A stretch of DNA of 64,000 nt from Actinophytocola sp036555685 (lineage in GTDB: Bacteria > Actinomycetota > Actinomycetes > Mycobacteriales > Pseudonocardiaceae): NCBI RefSeq assembly GCF_036555685.1, contig NZ_DATBKY010000047.1, positions 10,763 to 74,762 on the forward strand. Direction: 5' to 3'. This document shows positions 33,071-40,398 of this stretch, piece after piece. Positions within the stretch are counted from its first letter, which is position 1; each line of letters opens with the position of its first letter. The translations under genes were made by a program, and so were the position numbers. The notes beneath the pieces are model-generated. The model was not told where the DNA came from, searched no databases, and saw nothing but the letters and a program-made list of their open reading frames with translations.

Positions 33071-34138
33071 TCACGGCCACAGCAGCTCCCGCTCGAGGTC
33101 CGGCGCCGCGAACTCCAGCAGCCGCAACGCCTCCGCCTCGACGTCGTCCCGGTCGGCGGCCGGCAGGCGCTCGAACAGCTCCACCGAGATCGTCAGCCGC
33201 GTGCGCGCCCACCGCAGCCGCCACGCGCCGCGCACGGTGCCGTCGACCAGGACCGTCGGCCAGGTCGCCGAGCCCTCGCAGATCCGCTTGCGGTACTCGT
33301 CCGGCAGCACCCGGGTGCGGTCGACGTAGGCGAGGATCAGGTTGTCGAACTCCGGCAGGAACCGGACCGGCGCTGGCGTGTCCGGGTCGGGATACGTCAT
33401 GTCGGGCAGGTCCAGCAGGTCGCCGTCGAGCCGCACCAGGTCCGGCAGTTCCGCCACCACCTCGCCGAGCCCCGGCACGCCCGACCACGCCTGCACGTCC
33501 CGCACCGTCGCCGGGCCGAACCCCGCCAGGTACCGGCGCACCAGCTGCGTCGGGTCCGGCGCGGCGAGCGGCCGGCCCAGCCACTCGGCCGCCAGGGCGA
33601 ACGGCGTCGCCCCACCCCGGCGCCACGTCCCGTTCGGCGGCGGGTGCACCACCGGGACGAGACACTGCACCGACCACGCGAGCGCGTCCGGCGGTACGCC
33701 CGGCCAGCGCGGCGCCAGCAGGTCGCGCAGCTGCGGGCGGGTCAGCGTCCGGCCGGCCAGCAGCGCCTCCCCCGCGGCCGCCAGCTCGGCCAGGTCCACG
33801 CCCTCGGTCACCCGCCCGAACGCGGCCTGCCGCCCCCGCGCGAGCGTCGCCGCCACGAGCGGGCGCAGCCACAGGTAGTCAGCGGCCGCCAGCAGGTGCT
33901 GGGTCCCGCGCAGCGTCGACGACCGCACGACCGACCGGTCCTCCAGCAGCCCCGTCAGGTCGCCGAGCGCGAACCCGTCGAGCCGCGACCACAGGCCGAG
34001 GTAGGGCGCGTTGGACTCCTGCGCCTGCACGGCCACCAGCCGCCCGAAGGCGTCCAGGGTGGACACGCCGGACCGGCGGAGCAGCAGCTGCCGGTCCAGC
34101 GTCGTCCGGTTGAGGCGGCGAAGCTCAGCGGTGCGCAC
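33071..34138 (-). CDS. AlkZ/YcaQ-type winged-helix DNA glycosylase-like protein, cassette B
   Basis: A 355-residue relative of the 25522-26649 protein. The catalytic-site region reads LVAVQAQ (Q38-A-Q40), at the same residue numbers as in cassette A, again the AlkZ-like Q-x-Q form. Shared marks include LWSRLDGF, SSTLRGTQHLLAAADY, PVRFLPEFDNLILAYVDRTR and VLVDGTVRGAW. The C-terminal third differs more from copy A. GTG at 34138 overlaps the epoxide hydrolase stop by 14 bases, so translation is coupled. It probably acts on alkylated or crosslinked DNA bases; enzymatic activity is inferred from family only. Confidence 0.82.
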   Translation of the reverse strand: MRTAELRRLNRTTLDRQLLLRRSGVSTLDAFGRLVAVQAQESNAPYLGLWSRLDGFALGDLTGLLEDRSVVRSSTLRGTQHLLAAADYLWLRPLVAATLARGRQAAFGRVTEGVDLAELAAAGEALLAGRTLTRPQLRDLLAPRWPGVPPDALAWSVQCLVPVVHPPPNGTWRRGGATPFALAAEWLGRPLAAPDPTQLVRRYLAGFGPATVRDVQAWSGVPGLGEVVAELPDLVRLDGDLLDLPDMTYPDPDTPAPVRFLPEFDNLILAYVDRTRVLPDEYRKRICEGSATWPTVLVDGTVRGAWRLRWARTRLTISVELFERLPAADRDDVEAEALRLLEFAAPDLERELLWP

Positions 34139-35261
34139 GGAAGAAGCCTCGCAGGTCTCCGGCGAGCAGGTCCGGCGCCTCCATGGCCGGGAAGTGCCCG
34201 CCCCGATCGTGCTCGGTCCAGCTCGTGACCGCGCCGTCCGGGTCGAGCATCGAGCGGACCGAGTGGTCGGCGGCGAACACGGACACGCCGAGCGGCACGC
34301 CGCCCGCGTTCAACGGCGCGGCCCCGGTCTCGCCGACGAACGCCTTGAACGCCTGCATGCCCTCGTAGCCGAACTGCGCCGACGACGCGCCCGAGCCGGT
34401 GAACCAGTACACGCTGACGTTGGTCAGCAGCCGGTCGACGTCCACCGCGTCCTGTGGCAGCGGTTTGGCCGGGTCCGTCCACGCCGCGAACTTCTCCGCG
34501 ATCCACGCCAGCTGCCCGGCCGGCGAGTCGTTGAGCGCGAACGCCAGCGTGGACGGCCGGGTCGCCTGCAGGTGCAGGTAGCCGAGCCCCTCCTCCTGGA
34601 ACGTGTTGAACCGCTCCGCCCGCGCCTTGTCCACATCGGACAGGCCGCCGGTCGGCAGCGGCGGACCGAACGGGACCGGCCCGGGCCCGGTGATGTGCGC
34701 AGCCACGACCCGGCCCGGCGCGACCATCGGCAGCATGCCGGTCACGCCGGCTCCGATGTCACCGCCGTGCGCCCCGAACCGCTCGTACCCGAGCTCGCCC
34801 ATCACCGCGGCGAACGCGCTCGCGACACGGAACAGGTTGCCCCAGCCCGGCTCGCGCATCGGTGTGGAGAAGCCGAACCCGGGCAGCGACGGGAACACGA
34901 GGTGGAACTCGTCGGTCAGCAGCGGCACGAGGTCGAGCAGCTCGACGAACGAGCTCGGCCAGCCGTGGGTGACGAGCAGCGGCAGCGCGTCCGGGTTCGC
35001 CGAGCGCACGTGCACGAAGTGCAGGCGCTGACCGTCCACTGTAGTCGTGTACTGCGGGAACGTGTTGAGCCAGGCCTCCTGGGAGCGCCAGTCGTGGCCG
35101 GTGCGCCAGTAGCCGGCGAGGTCGCGGAGGTAGCCGACCGGCACGCCGCGTTCCCAGCCGACGCCGGACATGTCGGTCGGCCACCGGGTGGCGGCGAGGC
35201 GGGCGTCGAGGTCGTCGAGGTCGGCCTGCGGGATGTCGATGCGGAAGTTCTCGATGTCCAT
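34125..35261 (-). CDS. Epoxide hydrolase (alpha/beta-hydrolase, EHN domain), cassette B
   Basis: A 378-residue enzyme of the same subfamily as the cassette A hydrolase: EHN region first (ENFRIDIPQADLDDLDARL), then oxyanion motif HGWPSS (99-104), nucleophile Asp168 in GAHGGDIGA and catalytic His356 in RGGHFPAMEAP. ATG at 35261. Divergent from its WYL regulator across 62 bases that hold the operator-like site. The two hydrolases differ around the substrate pocket (for example after the nucleophile), so the copies may have split substrates. Confidence 0.9.
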   Translation of the reverse strand: MDIENFRIDIPQADLDDLDARLAATRWPTDMSGVGWERGVPVGYLRDLAGYWRTGHDWRSQEAWLNTFPQYTTTVDGQRLHFVHVRSANPDALPLLVTHGWPSSFVELLDLVPLLTDEFHLVFPSLPGFGFSTPMREPGWGNLFRVASAFAAVMGELGYERFGAHGGDIGAGVTGMLPMVAPGRVVAAHITGPGPVPFGPPLPTGGLSDVDKARAERFNTFQEEGLGYLHLQATRPSTLAFALNDSPAGQLAWIAEKFAAWTDPAKPLPQDAVDVDRLLTNVSVYWFTGSGASSAQFGYEGMQAFKAFVGETGAAPLNAGGVPLGVSVFAADHSVRSMLDPDGAVTSWTEHDRGGHFPAMEAPDLLAGDLRGFFRAHR

Positions 35262-35302
35262 GTGCCGAGGTTAGGAGCTATCGCGGAAGGGTTCGTTCCG
35301 CG

Positions 35303-35325
35303 ATTGGTGGCAGAATGTCACCCAT
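35303..35325. promoter_or_regulatory. Operator-like repeat of cassette B
   Basis: Half-sites attggtggca (35303-35312) and tgtcacccat (35316-35325) match as an inverted repeat at 8 of 10 positions with a 3-base spacer. The half-site is nearly the same as in the cassette A palindrome (24317-24343), but the spacer there is 5. It overlaps the possible ATG codons of the regulator at 35315 and 35324. Confidence 0.65.
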
Positions 35326-36283
35326 GTTGGACACCTCGGCGCGGCTTCTGCGCCTGCTCTCGCTGCTGCAGGCGCGGCGCGACTGGACCGGCCCGGCGCT
35401 GGCAGAGCGGCTCAGCGTCTCCACCCGGACCGTGCGCAACGACGTCGAGCGGCTGCGCAACCTCGGCTACCCCGTGCACGCCACCCCGGGCGTGGCCGGC
35501 GGGTACCGGCTCGGCGCCGGCGCGCAGCTGCCGCCGCTGCTGCTCGACGACGAGGAGGCCGTCGCCGTCGCGGTCGGGCTGCGCACCGCTGCCGGCGGCA
35601 CGGTCACCGGCATCGAGGAGACCTCGGTTCGCGCGCTCACCAAGCTCGAGCAGGTCCTGCCCGCGCGGCTGCGGCACCGGGTCAACGCCCTGCACACCGC
35701 GACGGTCCCGGTGCCCGGCGGTGGACCGACCGTCGCCGCCGAGGTGCTGACCACGCTCGCCGCCGTGTGCCGCGACCACGAGCGGCTGCGCTTCGACTAC
35801 ACCACCCACGACGGCCACGAGATCGTGCGGCACGTGGAGCCGCACCGGCTCGCGCACGCACGCGGCCGCTGGTACCTCGTCGCCTACGACGTCGACCGGG
35901 CCGACTGGCGCACCTTCCGCGTCGACCGGCTGCGCCCGAAGGTCCCGACGGGCCCGCGGTTCGCGCCGCGCGAGCCGCCCGGAGGCGACCTCGCCGCGTA
36001 CGTGGCGGCGAAGCTCGGCACCGCGATGTGGCGGTTCCGGGCCACCGTCCGCGTGTTCGCCCCACCCGACGAGCTCGCGAAGCGGCTGCCGCCGGGCATC
36101 GAGCTGCTCGAGACGGCCGCCTCGTCGTGCGTGGTCGCGGTCGGCTCGGACACGCCGCAGATGCTGGCCGTCTACATCGGACTCCTGGACGCCGACTTCG
36201 AGGTGACCGGGCCACCGGAGCTCCTCGAGCAGTTCGGGATCCTTGCCGGGCGGTACGCCCGGGCGGCGAGAATCGGGTCATGA
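35324..36283 (+). CDS. WYL-domain regulator of cassette B
   Basis: A 319-residue close relative of the 23336-24298 regulator: helix-turn-helix WTGPALAERLSVSTRTVRNDVERL, WYL core (GRWYLVAYDVDRADWRTFRVDRL) and C-terminal WCX-like domain. The shared segments LLLDDEEAVAVAVGLRTAA and GIEETSVRALTKLEQVLP are almost identical in both. Start ATG at 35324, or ATG at 35315 which adds three residues; no ribosome binding site is evident, so a leaderless message is possible. Its stop overlaps the next gene (ATGA). Confidence 0.88.
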   Translation: MLDTSARLLRLLSLLQARRDWTGPALAERLSVSTRTVRNDVERLRNLGYPVHATPGVAGGYRLGAGAQLPPLLLDDEEAVAVAVGLRTAAGGTVTGIEETSVRALTKLEQVLPARLRHRVNALHTATVPVPGGGPTVAAEVLTTLAAVCRDHERLRFDYTTHDGHEIVRHVEPHRLAHARGRWYLVAYDVDRADWRTFRVDRLRPKVPTGPRFAPREPPGGDLAAYVAAKLGTAMWRFRATVRVFAPPDELAKRLPPGIELLETAASSCVVAVGSDTPQMLAVYIGLLDADFEVTGPPELLEQFGILAGRYARAARIGS

Positions 36284-36708
36284 CCGAACCGAGCCCGCGC
36301 ACGCGGATCCTCGCCGAGTGCGCCCGGCAGGGCCGGCCCGCGGTGGTCGCCGGCTGCGTGCGCCTGCTGTCGGGCGGCGACGCCGACGACGCGTTCATCC
36401 GCGTGCTCGCCGGCCGGACCGCGCCGTGGTGGTTCGCGAACCGCGAGGACGAGGAGCTGCGGTACTGGCCGCGGGTGTGGGGCGCGCGAGGGCTGTTGTG
36501 GGCGTGGGAGGACAGCGCGCTGCCGGCGTTGCGCGGCGCGCTGCGCGATCCGGCGTGGCGGGTCCGCGAGATGGCCGCGAAGGTCGTCGCCCGCAACCTG
36601 GTGGGTGACGCCCTCGACGACGTGGCGTCCCTGCGCGAGGACCCCGTCCGCCGGGTGCGCGTCGCCGCCGGCCGCGCGGTGGCCACCCTCACCGCGAAGG
36701 GCGCGTGA
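36280..36708 (+). CDS. Small HEAT-repeat-like protein coupled to the WYL regulator
   Basis: A 142-residue all-helical protein. The second half has HEAT-like repeats (LPALRGALRDPAWRVREMAAKV, then DDVASLREDPVRRVRVAAGRAV). The first half is rich in Trp and Arg (TAPWWFANREDEEL). It begins inside the WYL stop codon. HEAT-type helical repeats are used by the AlkC/AlkD DNA glycosylases, but this protein is much shorter and I see no catalytic Asp signature, so it may simply be a binding scaffold. Cassette A lacks an equivalent gene. Its 3' end overlaps the convergent GNAT by 20 bases. Confidence 0.65.
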   Translation: MTEPSPRTRILAECARQGRPAVVAGCVRLLSGGDADDAFIRVLAGRTAPWWFANREDEELRYWPRVWGARGLLWAWEDSALPALRGALRDPAWRVREMAAKVVARNLVGDALDDVASLREDPVRRVRVAAGRAVATLTAKGA

Positions 36709-37222
36709 GCTCCCAGATCACGTCGATGCCGACCTCGCCGCCGAACGCGGGCTCCCGCGGCGGCGTGCGCCGGGCGATCTCCGTGAACCCCAGCCGCCGC
36801 GGCACGCCGGCGCTCGCCGCGTTCGCCGCGTCGTGCCAGATCTGCACGCGGGCGACCCAGGGCAGCGCGAACGCCTCCTCGACGAGCAGGCCGGCCGCCG
36901 TCGTCGCGTAGCCGTGGCCGGTGTGCGCGGGGTGCAGCCAGTAGCCGATCTCCAGCGCGTCCGGCACCTCGTTGCGTTCCATCCCGGCGGTGCCGACCGG
37001 CGCGCCGGCCACGAAGATCCCGTACGAGTAGACCTCGCCGGCGGCGCGGTTCTCCGCGCTCCGGACGATGAAGGCGGCCGCGTCCTCGCGGGTGTACTCG
37101 TCGTCCGCCCACGACATCCACGGGCGCAGCGACTCCTGCGCCTCCGCCACCAGCCGGTGCAGCACGTCGACCTCGCCGGAGTCCCACGGACGCAACGTGA
37201 CGTGCCCGCGCGACAGCGGCAT
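36689..37222 (-). CDS. GNAT N-acetyltransferase, RimJ/RimL type
   Basis: A 177-residue acetyltransferase: VTLRPWDSGEVDVLHRLVAE start, the acetyl-CoA loop region EIGYWLHPAHTGHGYATTAAGLL and the LGFTEIARR end typical of RimJ/RimL-like GNATs that modify protein N-termini or small amines. The target is unknown. ATG at 37222 lies 11 bases after the stop of the second mannosyltransferase gene, so it is likely the last gene of that operon. Confidence 0.85.
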   Translation of the reverse strand: MPLSRGHVTLRPWDSGEVDVLHRLVAEAQESLRPWMSWADDEYTREDAAAFIVRSAENRAAGEVYSYGIFVAGAPVGTAGMERNEVPDALEIGYWLHPAHTGHGYATTAAGLLVEEAFALPWVARVQIWHDAANAASAGVPRRLGFTEIARRTPPREPAFGGEVGIDVIWELTRPSR

Positions 37223-37233
37223 CGGACGGCCGT

Positions 37234-38748
37234 TCAGGCGACCGGGCGAGCCGACCAGTGCAACGGATCCGGGCGGACCAGCGACACCGCGGCCAGCACC
37301 GACGCGGCGACCGCGAGCGCGATCCAGGCCCAGTTGTACATCATCTGCTGACCGTCGGCGGAGTACGGCGCCACCATGAACACCGACACCCCGACGAACA
37401 CGGCCAGCTGGCGCGGCTTCCACGGCAGCCCGACCGCGAGCACCAGGCCCCACATCAGGTACCACGGCAGCAGCGTCGGCGACAGCAGCGCCACCGCGAA
37501 CAGCGCGTACGCCGCCTTCCGCACCACGTCCGGGCCCTCGGCGGCGCGGGAGCGCCACCACAGCCGGACGAGGACGAGCACCAGGATGGCCTGGCCGACG
37601 AGCCTGGTGACCGTGATGACCACGGTCTCCGGCACCTGCACGGCGATGCCGATGATCGCGTGGACCAGCTCGCCCGCCGCGGTCGGCGCGCCCAGCCAGT
37701 TCACCAGCTTCGAGGACGCGTCGATGTGGTGGATCCAGCCCACGTTGACGCCGGCGGCCAGCGACACGGCCGCGAGCACCACAGCGAACACCACCACGGC
37801 GCACGCGCACGCCCGGGCGAAGTTGCGCCAGCGCGTCGACGACAGGTGCCCGGCCCACACCCACACGAGGAACGGCACGGCCACGAGCGCGCTCGCCTTG
37901 GTCGCGACCGCCAGCGTCACCAGCGCGAACCCGGCCACGTGCTTGCGGTCGAGCAACAGCAGCGTGCCGGCCGCCAGGAACCCGACCATCAGCAGGTCGT
38001 TGTGCGGCCCGCCCACCAGGTGCACCACCATCAGCGGCCCGGCGAACAGCGCCCACGCCGCCACCGGCAGCCGCCCGCCCAGGTGGCGCACCAGCCCCGG
38101 CAGCGCCCACAGCAGCAGGGCGAGGCCCGGCAGCAGCAGCACACGCATCAGCAGCGAGCCGACCAGGATGTTCGTCCCGGTCAGCCACACGGCGAACTTG
38201 GCGAGCAGGATGAACACCGGCCCGTACGGCGACGGCTGGTCGAGCCAGAACGGGTGCACGTTCTCCAGGAGCTCCGGCGAGGTCAGGATGCCCGGTCCGG
38301 CGGAGAACGGGTCGATGCCCGCCAGCGCCACCGCGCCCTGCGCCAGGTAGGAGTACACGTCGCTGGTGAACATCGCGGGCGCGAGCAGCATCGGGGCGAT
38401 CCAGCACGCGGCCGCGATCAGCACCGGGCGGGTGCCGACCCGGCCGGCGAGCACCTGGCGGCCCAGCCGGATCCACGCCCAGATCAGCAGCACGTAGCCC
38501 GCGTAGACGACGATCGTGCAGAGCATCTTGCCGTGCCCGTAGCGCATCCACGAGAACACGCCGTCGGACATGATCGGGTCGTTCACGACGCCCGCGGCGG
38601 CGCCCAGGCCGCCGATCAGCATCAGCAGCGAGCCGATCGTCCCGAGGACGATCGTGCGTCTCGGAACGATGGTCTCGACCGTCGCGGGCGCCTCGGTAGC
38701 GGGCACGGTCTCGGCTCCCCCGGGAGCGGTCTCGGTGTCAGCGCTCAA
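37234..38748 (-). CDS. Polyprenol-phosphomannose-dependent mannosyltransferase, MptB type (second copy)
   Basis: A 504-residue GT-C membrane protein with about twelve or thirteen hydrophobic helices. The first large external loop holds FTSDVYSYLAQG with the catalytic-type Asp, and PSPYGPVFILLAK and GGPHNDLLMVGFL are typical of actinobacterial alpha-1,6-mannosyltransferases that extend the lipomannan backbone. It uses polyprenyl-phosphate-mannose, the Ppm1 product. The start is TTG at 38748, overlapping the stop of the upstream paralog (TTGA) with AGGG before it. It is a clear tandem paralog of the 38745-40280 protein. Confidence 0.85.
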   Translation of the reverse strand: MSADTETAPGGAETVPATEAPATVETIVPRRTIVLGTIGSLLMLIGGLGAAAGVVNDPIMSDGVFSWMRYGHGKMLCTIVVYAGYVLLIWAWIRLGRQVLAGRVGTRPVLIAAACWIAPMLLAPAMFTSDVYSYLAQGAVALAGIDPFSAGPGILTSPELLENVHPFWLDQPSPYGPVFILLAKFAVWLTGTNILVGSLLMRVLLLPGLALLLWALPGLVRHLGGRLPVAAWALFAGPLMVVHLVGGPHNDLLMVGFLAAGTLLLLDRKHVAGFALVTLAVATKASALVAVPFLVWVWAGHLSSTRWRNFARACACAVVVFAVVLAAVSLAAGVNVGWIHHIDASSKLVNWLGAPTAAGELVHAIIGIAVQVPETVVITVTRLVGQAILVLVLVRLWWRSRAAEGPDVVRKAAYALFAVALLSPTLLPWYLMWGLVLAVGLPWKPRQLAVFVGVSVFMVAPYSADGQQMMYNWAWIALAVAASVLAAVSLVRPDPLHWSARPVA

Positions 38749-40280
38749 CGCGTCATCCCTACCGGCGTGAGTGGTTCGTCGTCCGGCCCGAACAGGTTCA
38801 GGGGGTCCGGCCGGAGCAGGGACACCCCGGCGAGCACCGACACGCCCGCGGCGAGTGCGATGAACAGCCAGTTGTAGAGGAGGTCGTCGCCCGCCGGCGT
38901 GTAGGTCAGCACGAGGAACACCGCCAGCGTCACCTGCACGGCGAGCTGACGGCGCTTCCAGGGCAGCGCGGCGGCGAGCATGAACCCCCAAGTCAGGTAC
39001 CAGGGCAAGGTGGCCGGCGACAGGATCGCCACGGCCAGCAGCGCGATCGCGGCCCGCTTGACCGCGTCCGGGCCGCCGTCGCGGGCGCGCCACCACTGTT
39101 TGAACAGGATAACCGCCAGCAGGATGCCGCCGATGACGCGGAGTCCGTTGACGAAGTAGACCTTCGGCAGGTCGATCACCAGGCCGACGATGCGGTGGAT
39201 GAACTCGCCGATCCCGGTGGGCAGCGACAGCCAGTTCACGATCGCGGTCGGCGCATCGAGCGCGGCGATCCAGCCGAGGTCCACTCCGGACACGAAGGTC
39301 GCCGCGGCGAACGTGACGACGAAGATCCCGATGGAGCAGGCGCACGCGCGCGCGAAGTTGCGCCAGCGGGTCGACGAGAGGTGCCCGGCCCACACCCACA
39401 CGAGGAAGGGCAGGGCGATCGCGGCGGTCGCCTTCACCGCGACGGCGAGCGTCAGCAGCACCATGCCCAGGACGTGCCGCCGGTCCAGCATCAGCGCGGT
39501 CCCCGCCGCGAGGAAACCGACCATCAGCAGGTCGTTGTGCGGCCCGCCGATCAGGTGCACGACCGTCATCGGCCCGGCGATCGCGAGCCACAGCGCCACC
39601 GGCAGGCGCCCGCCCAGGTGGCGCACCAGCCGCGGCATGGCCCACAGCAGCAGGCCCACGCCGGTCACCAGGCCGAGCCGCATCAGCAGCACGCCGGCGA
39701 TCATGTTCGTGCCGGTGATCGAGATGACGCCCTTGGCGAGCAGGATGAAGAGCGGCCCGTACGGCGCCGGGGTGCTCTGCCAGAACGAGTCGACGTTGTC
39801 CACCACCGGGTCGACGTCGAGGTTGCCGGGGCCGACCGTGAACGGGTCGAACCCGTGCAGCGGCAGGGTTCCGTAGGCGATGTAGAGGTACGCGTCGCGG
39901 CTGAACACCGGCGGCGAGAACAGCATCGGCACGATCCAGCACGCCGCCGCGACGAGCACCGGCCGGGACCCGACGCGACCGGCCAGCACGTGCCGGCCGA
40001 GCCGCACCCACGCCCACACCACCAGCAGGAACCCGGTGTACAGGACAAGCGTGGCGGCCATCCGCCCGTGGCCGTACCGGATCCACGACACCGCGCTGCG
40101 GCCGAGTAGCGGGTCCGACGCCAGGATCGCGCCCGCGCCGAGCGCGCTGACCAGGATCAGGACGCTGCCGGCCGTCCCGAGTGCGATCGTGCGCACCGGC
40201 ATTGGGTGCGTGCGCACGGTGGGGTGCGCGTCGGTCGCGTCAACGGTGGTCACAGGAGGCGCCTTGGTGGTGGTGAACAT
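38745..40280 (-). CDS. Polyprenol-phosphomannose-dependent mannosyltransferase, MptB type (first copy)
   Basis: A 511-residue GT-C enzyme, first gene of the operon. N-terminal 30 residues are cytosolic and Thr/Pro-rich, then come about twelve membrane helices. The conserved loop reads FSRDAYLYIAYG, followed by PAPYGPLFILLAK and GGPHNDLLMVGFL. It shares long stretches with its tandem partner (VWVWAGHLSSTRWRNFARAC in both), so the pair arose by duplication. The different residues next to the catalytic Asp (DAYLY against DVYSY) suggest different acceptors or linkages. ATG at 40280. Confidence 0.85.
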   Translation of the reverse strand: MFTTTKAPPVTTVDATDAHPTVRTHPMPVRTIALGTAGSVLILVSALGAGAILASDPLLGRSAVSWIRYGHGRMAATLVLYTGFLLVVWAWVRLGRHVLAGRVGSRPVLVAAACWIVPMLFSPPVFSRDAYLYIAYGTLPLHGFDPFTVGPGNLDVDPVVDNVDSFWQSTPAPYGPLFILLAKGVISITGTNMIAGVLLMRLGLVTGVGLLLWAMPRLVRHLGGRLPVALWLAIAGPMTVVHLIGGPHNDLLMVGFLAAGTALMLDRRHVLGMVLLTLAVAVKATAAIALPFLVWVWAGHLSSTRWRNFARACACSIGIFVVTFAAATFVSGVDLGWIAALDAPTAIVNWLSLPTGIGEFIHRIVGLVIDLPKVYFVNGLRVIGGILLAVILFKQWWRARDGGPDAVKRAAIALLAVAILSPATLPWYLTWGFMLAAALPWKRRQLAVQVTLAVFLVLTYTPAGDDLLYNWLFIALAAGVSVLAGVSLLRPDPLNLFGPDDEPLTPVGMTR

Positions 40281-40361
40281 GGCGGTCTGAGATTACACAG
40301 GGGCGCTGGTCTGTTTGCCGCAACGGCCCATTTGGGCGCACCCGGCGTGCCGGCCGCGACA

Positions 40362-40385
40362 CCCCGGGTAATGATCATCCCGGGG
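40362..40385 (-). terminator. Hairpin after the peptide-transporter operon
   Basis: Perfect 7-base arms ccccggg (40362-40368) and cccgggg (40379-40385) with a 10-base loop, 14 bases past the stop of the ATPase gene and upstream of the mannosyltransferase operon. It would separate the two minus-strand operons. No T-run. Confidence 0.6.
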
Positions 40386-40398
40386 AAGAGCCTAGCCC

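Noticed and set aside
37234..40086. A very long minus-strand frame (950 codons) spanning both mannosyltransferases
   Set aside because: Only its second half is a real protein. The first half is an out-of-frame shadow of the 38745-40280 gene, rich in Arg/Gly. The real start is TTG 38748.
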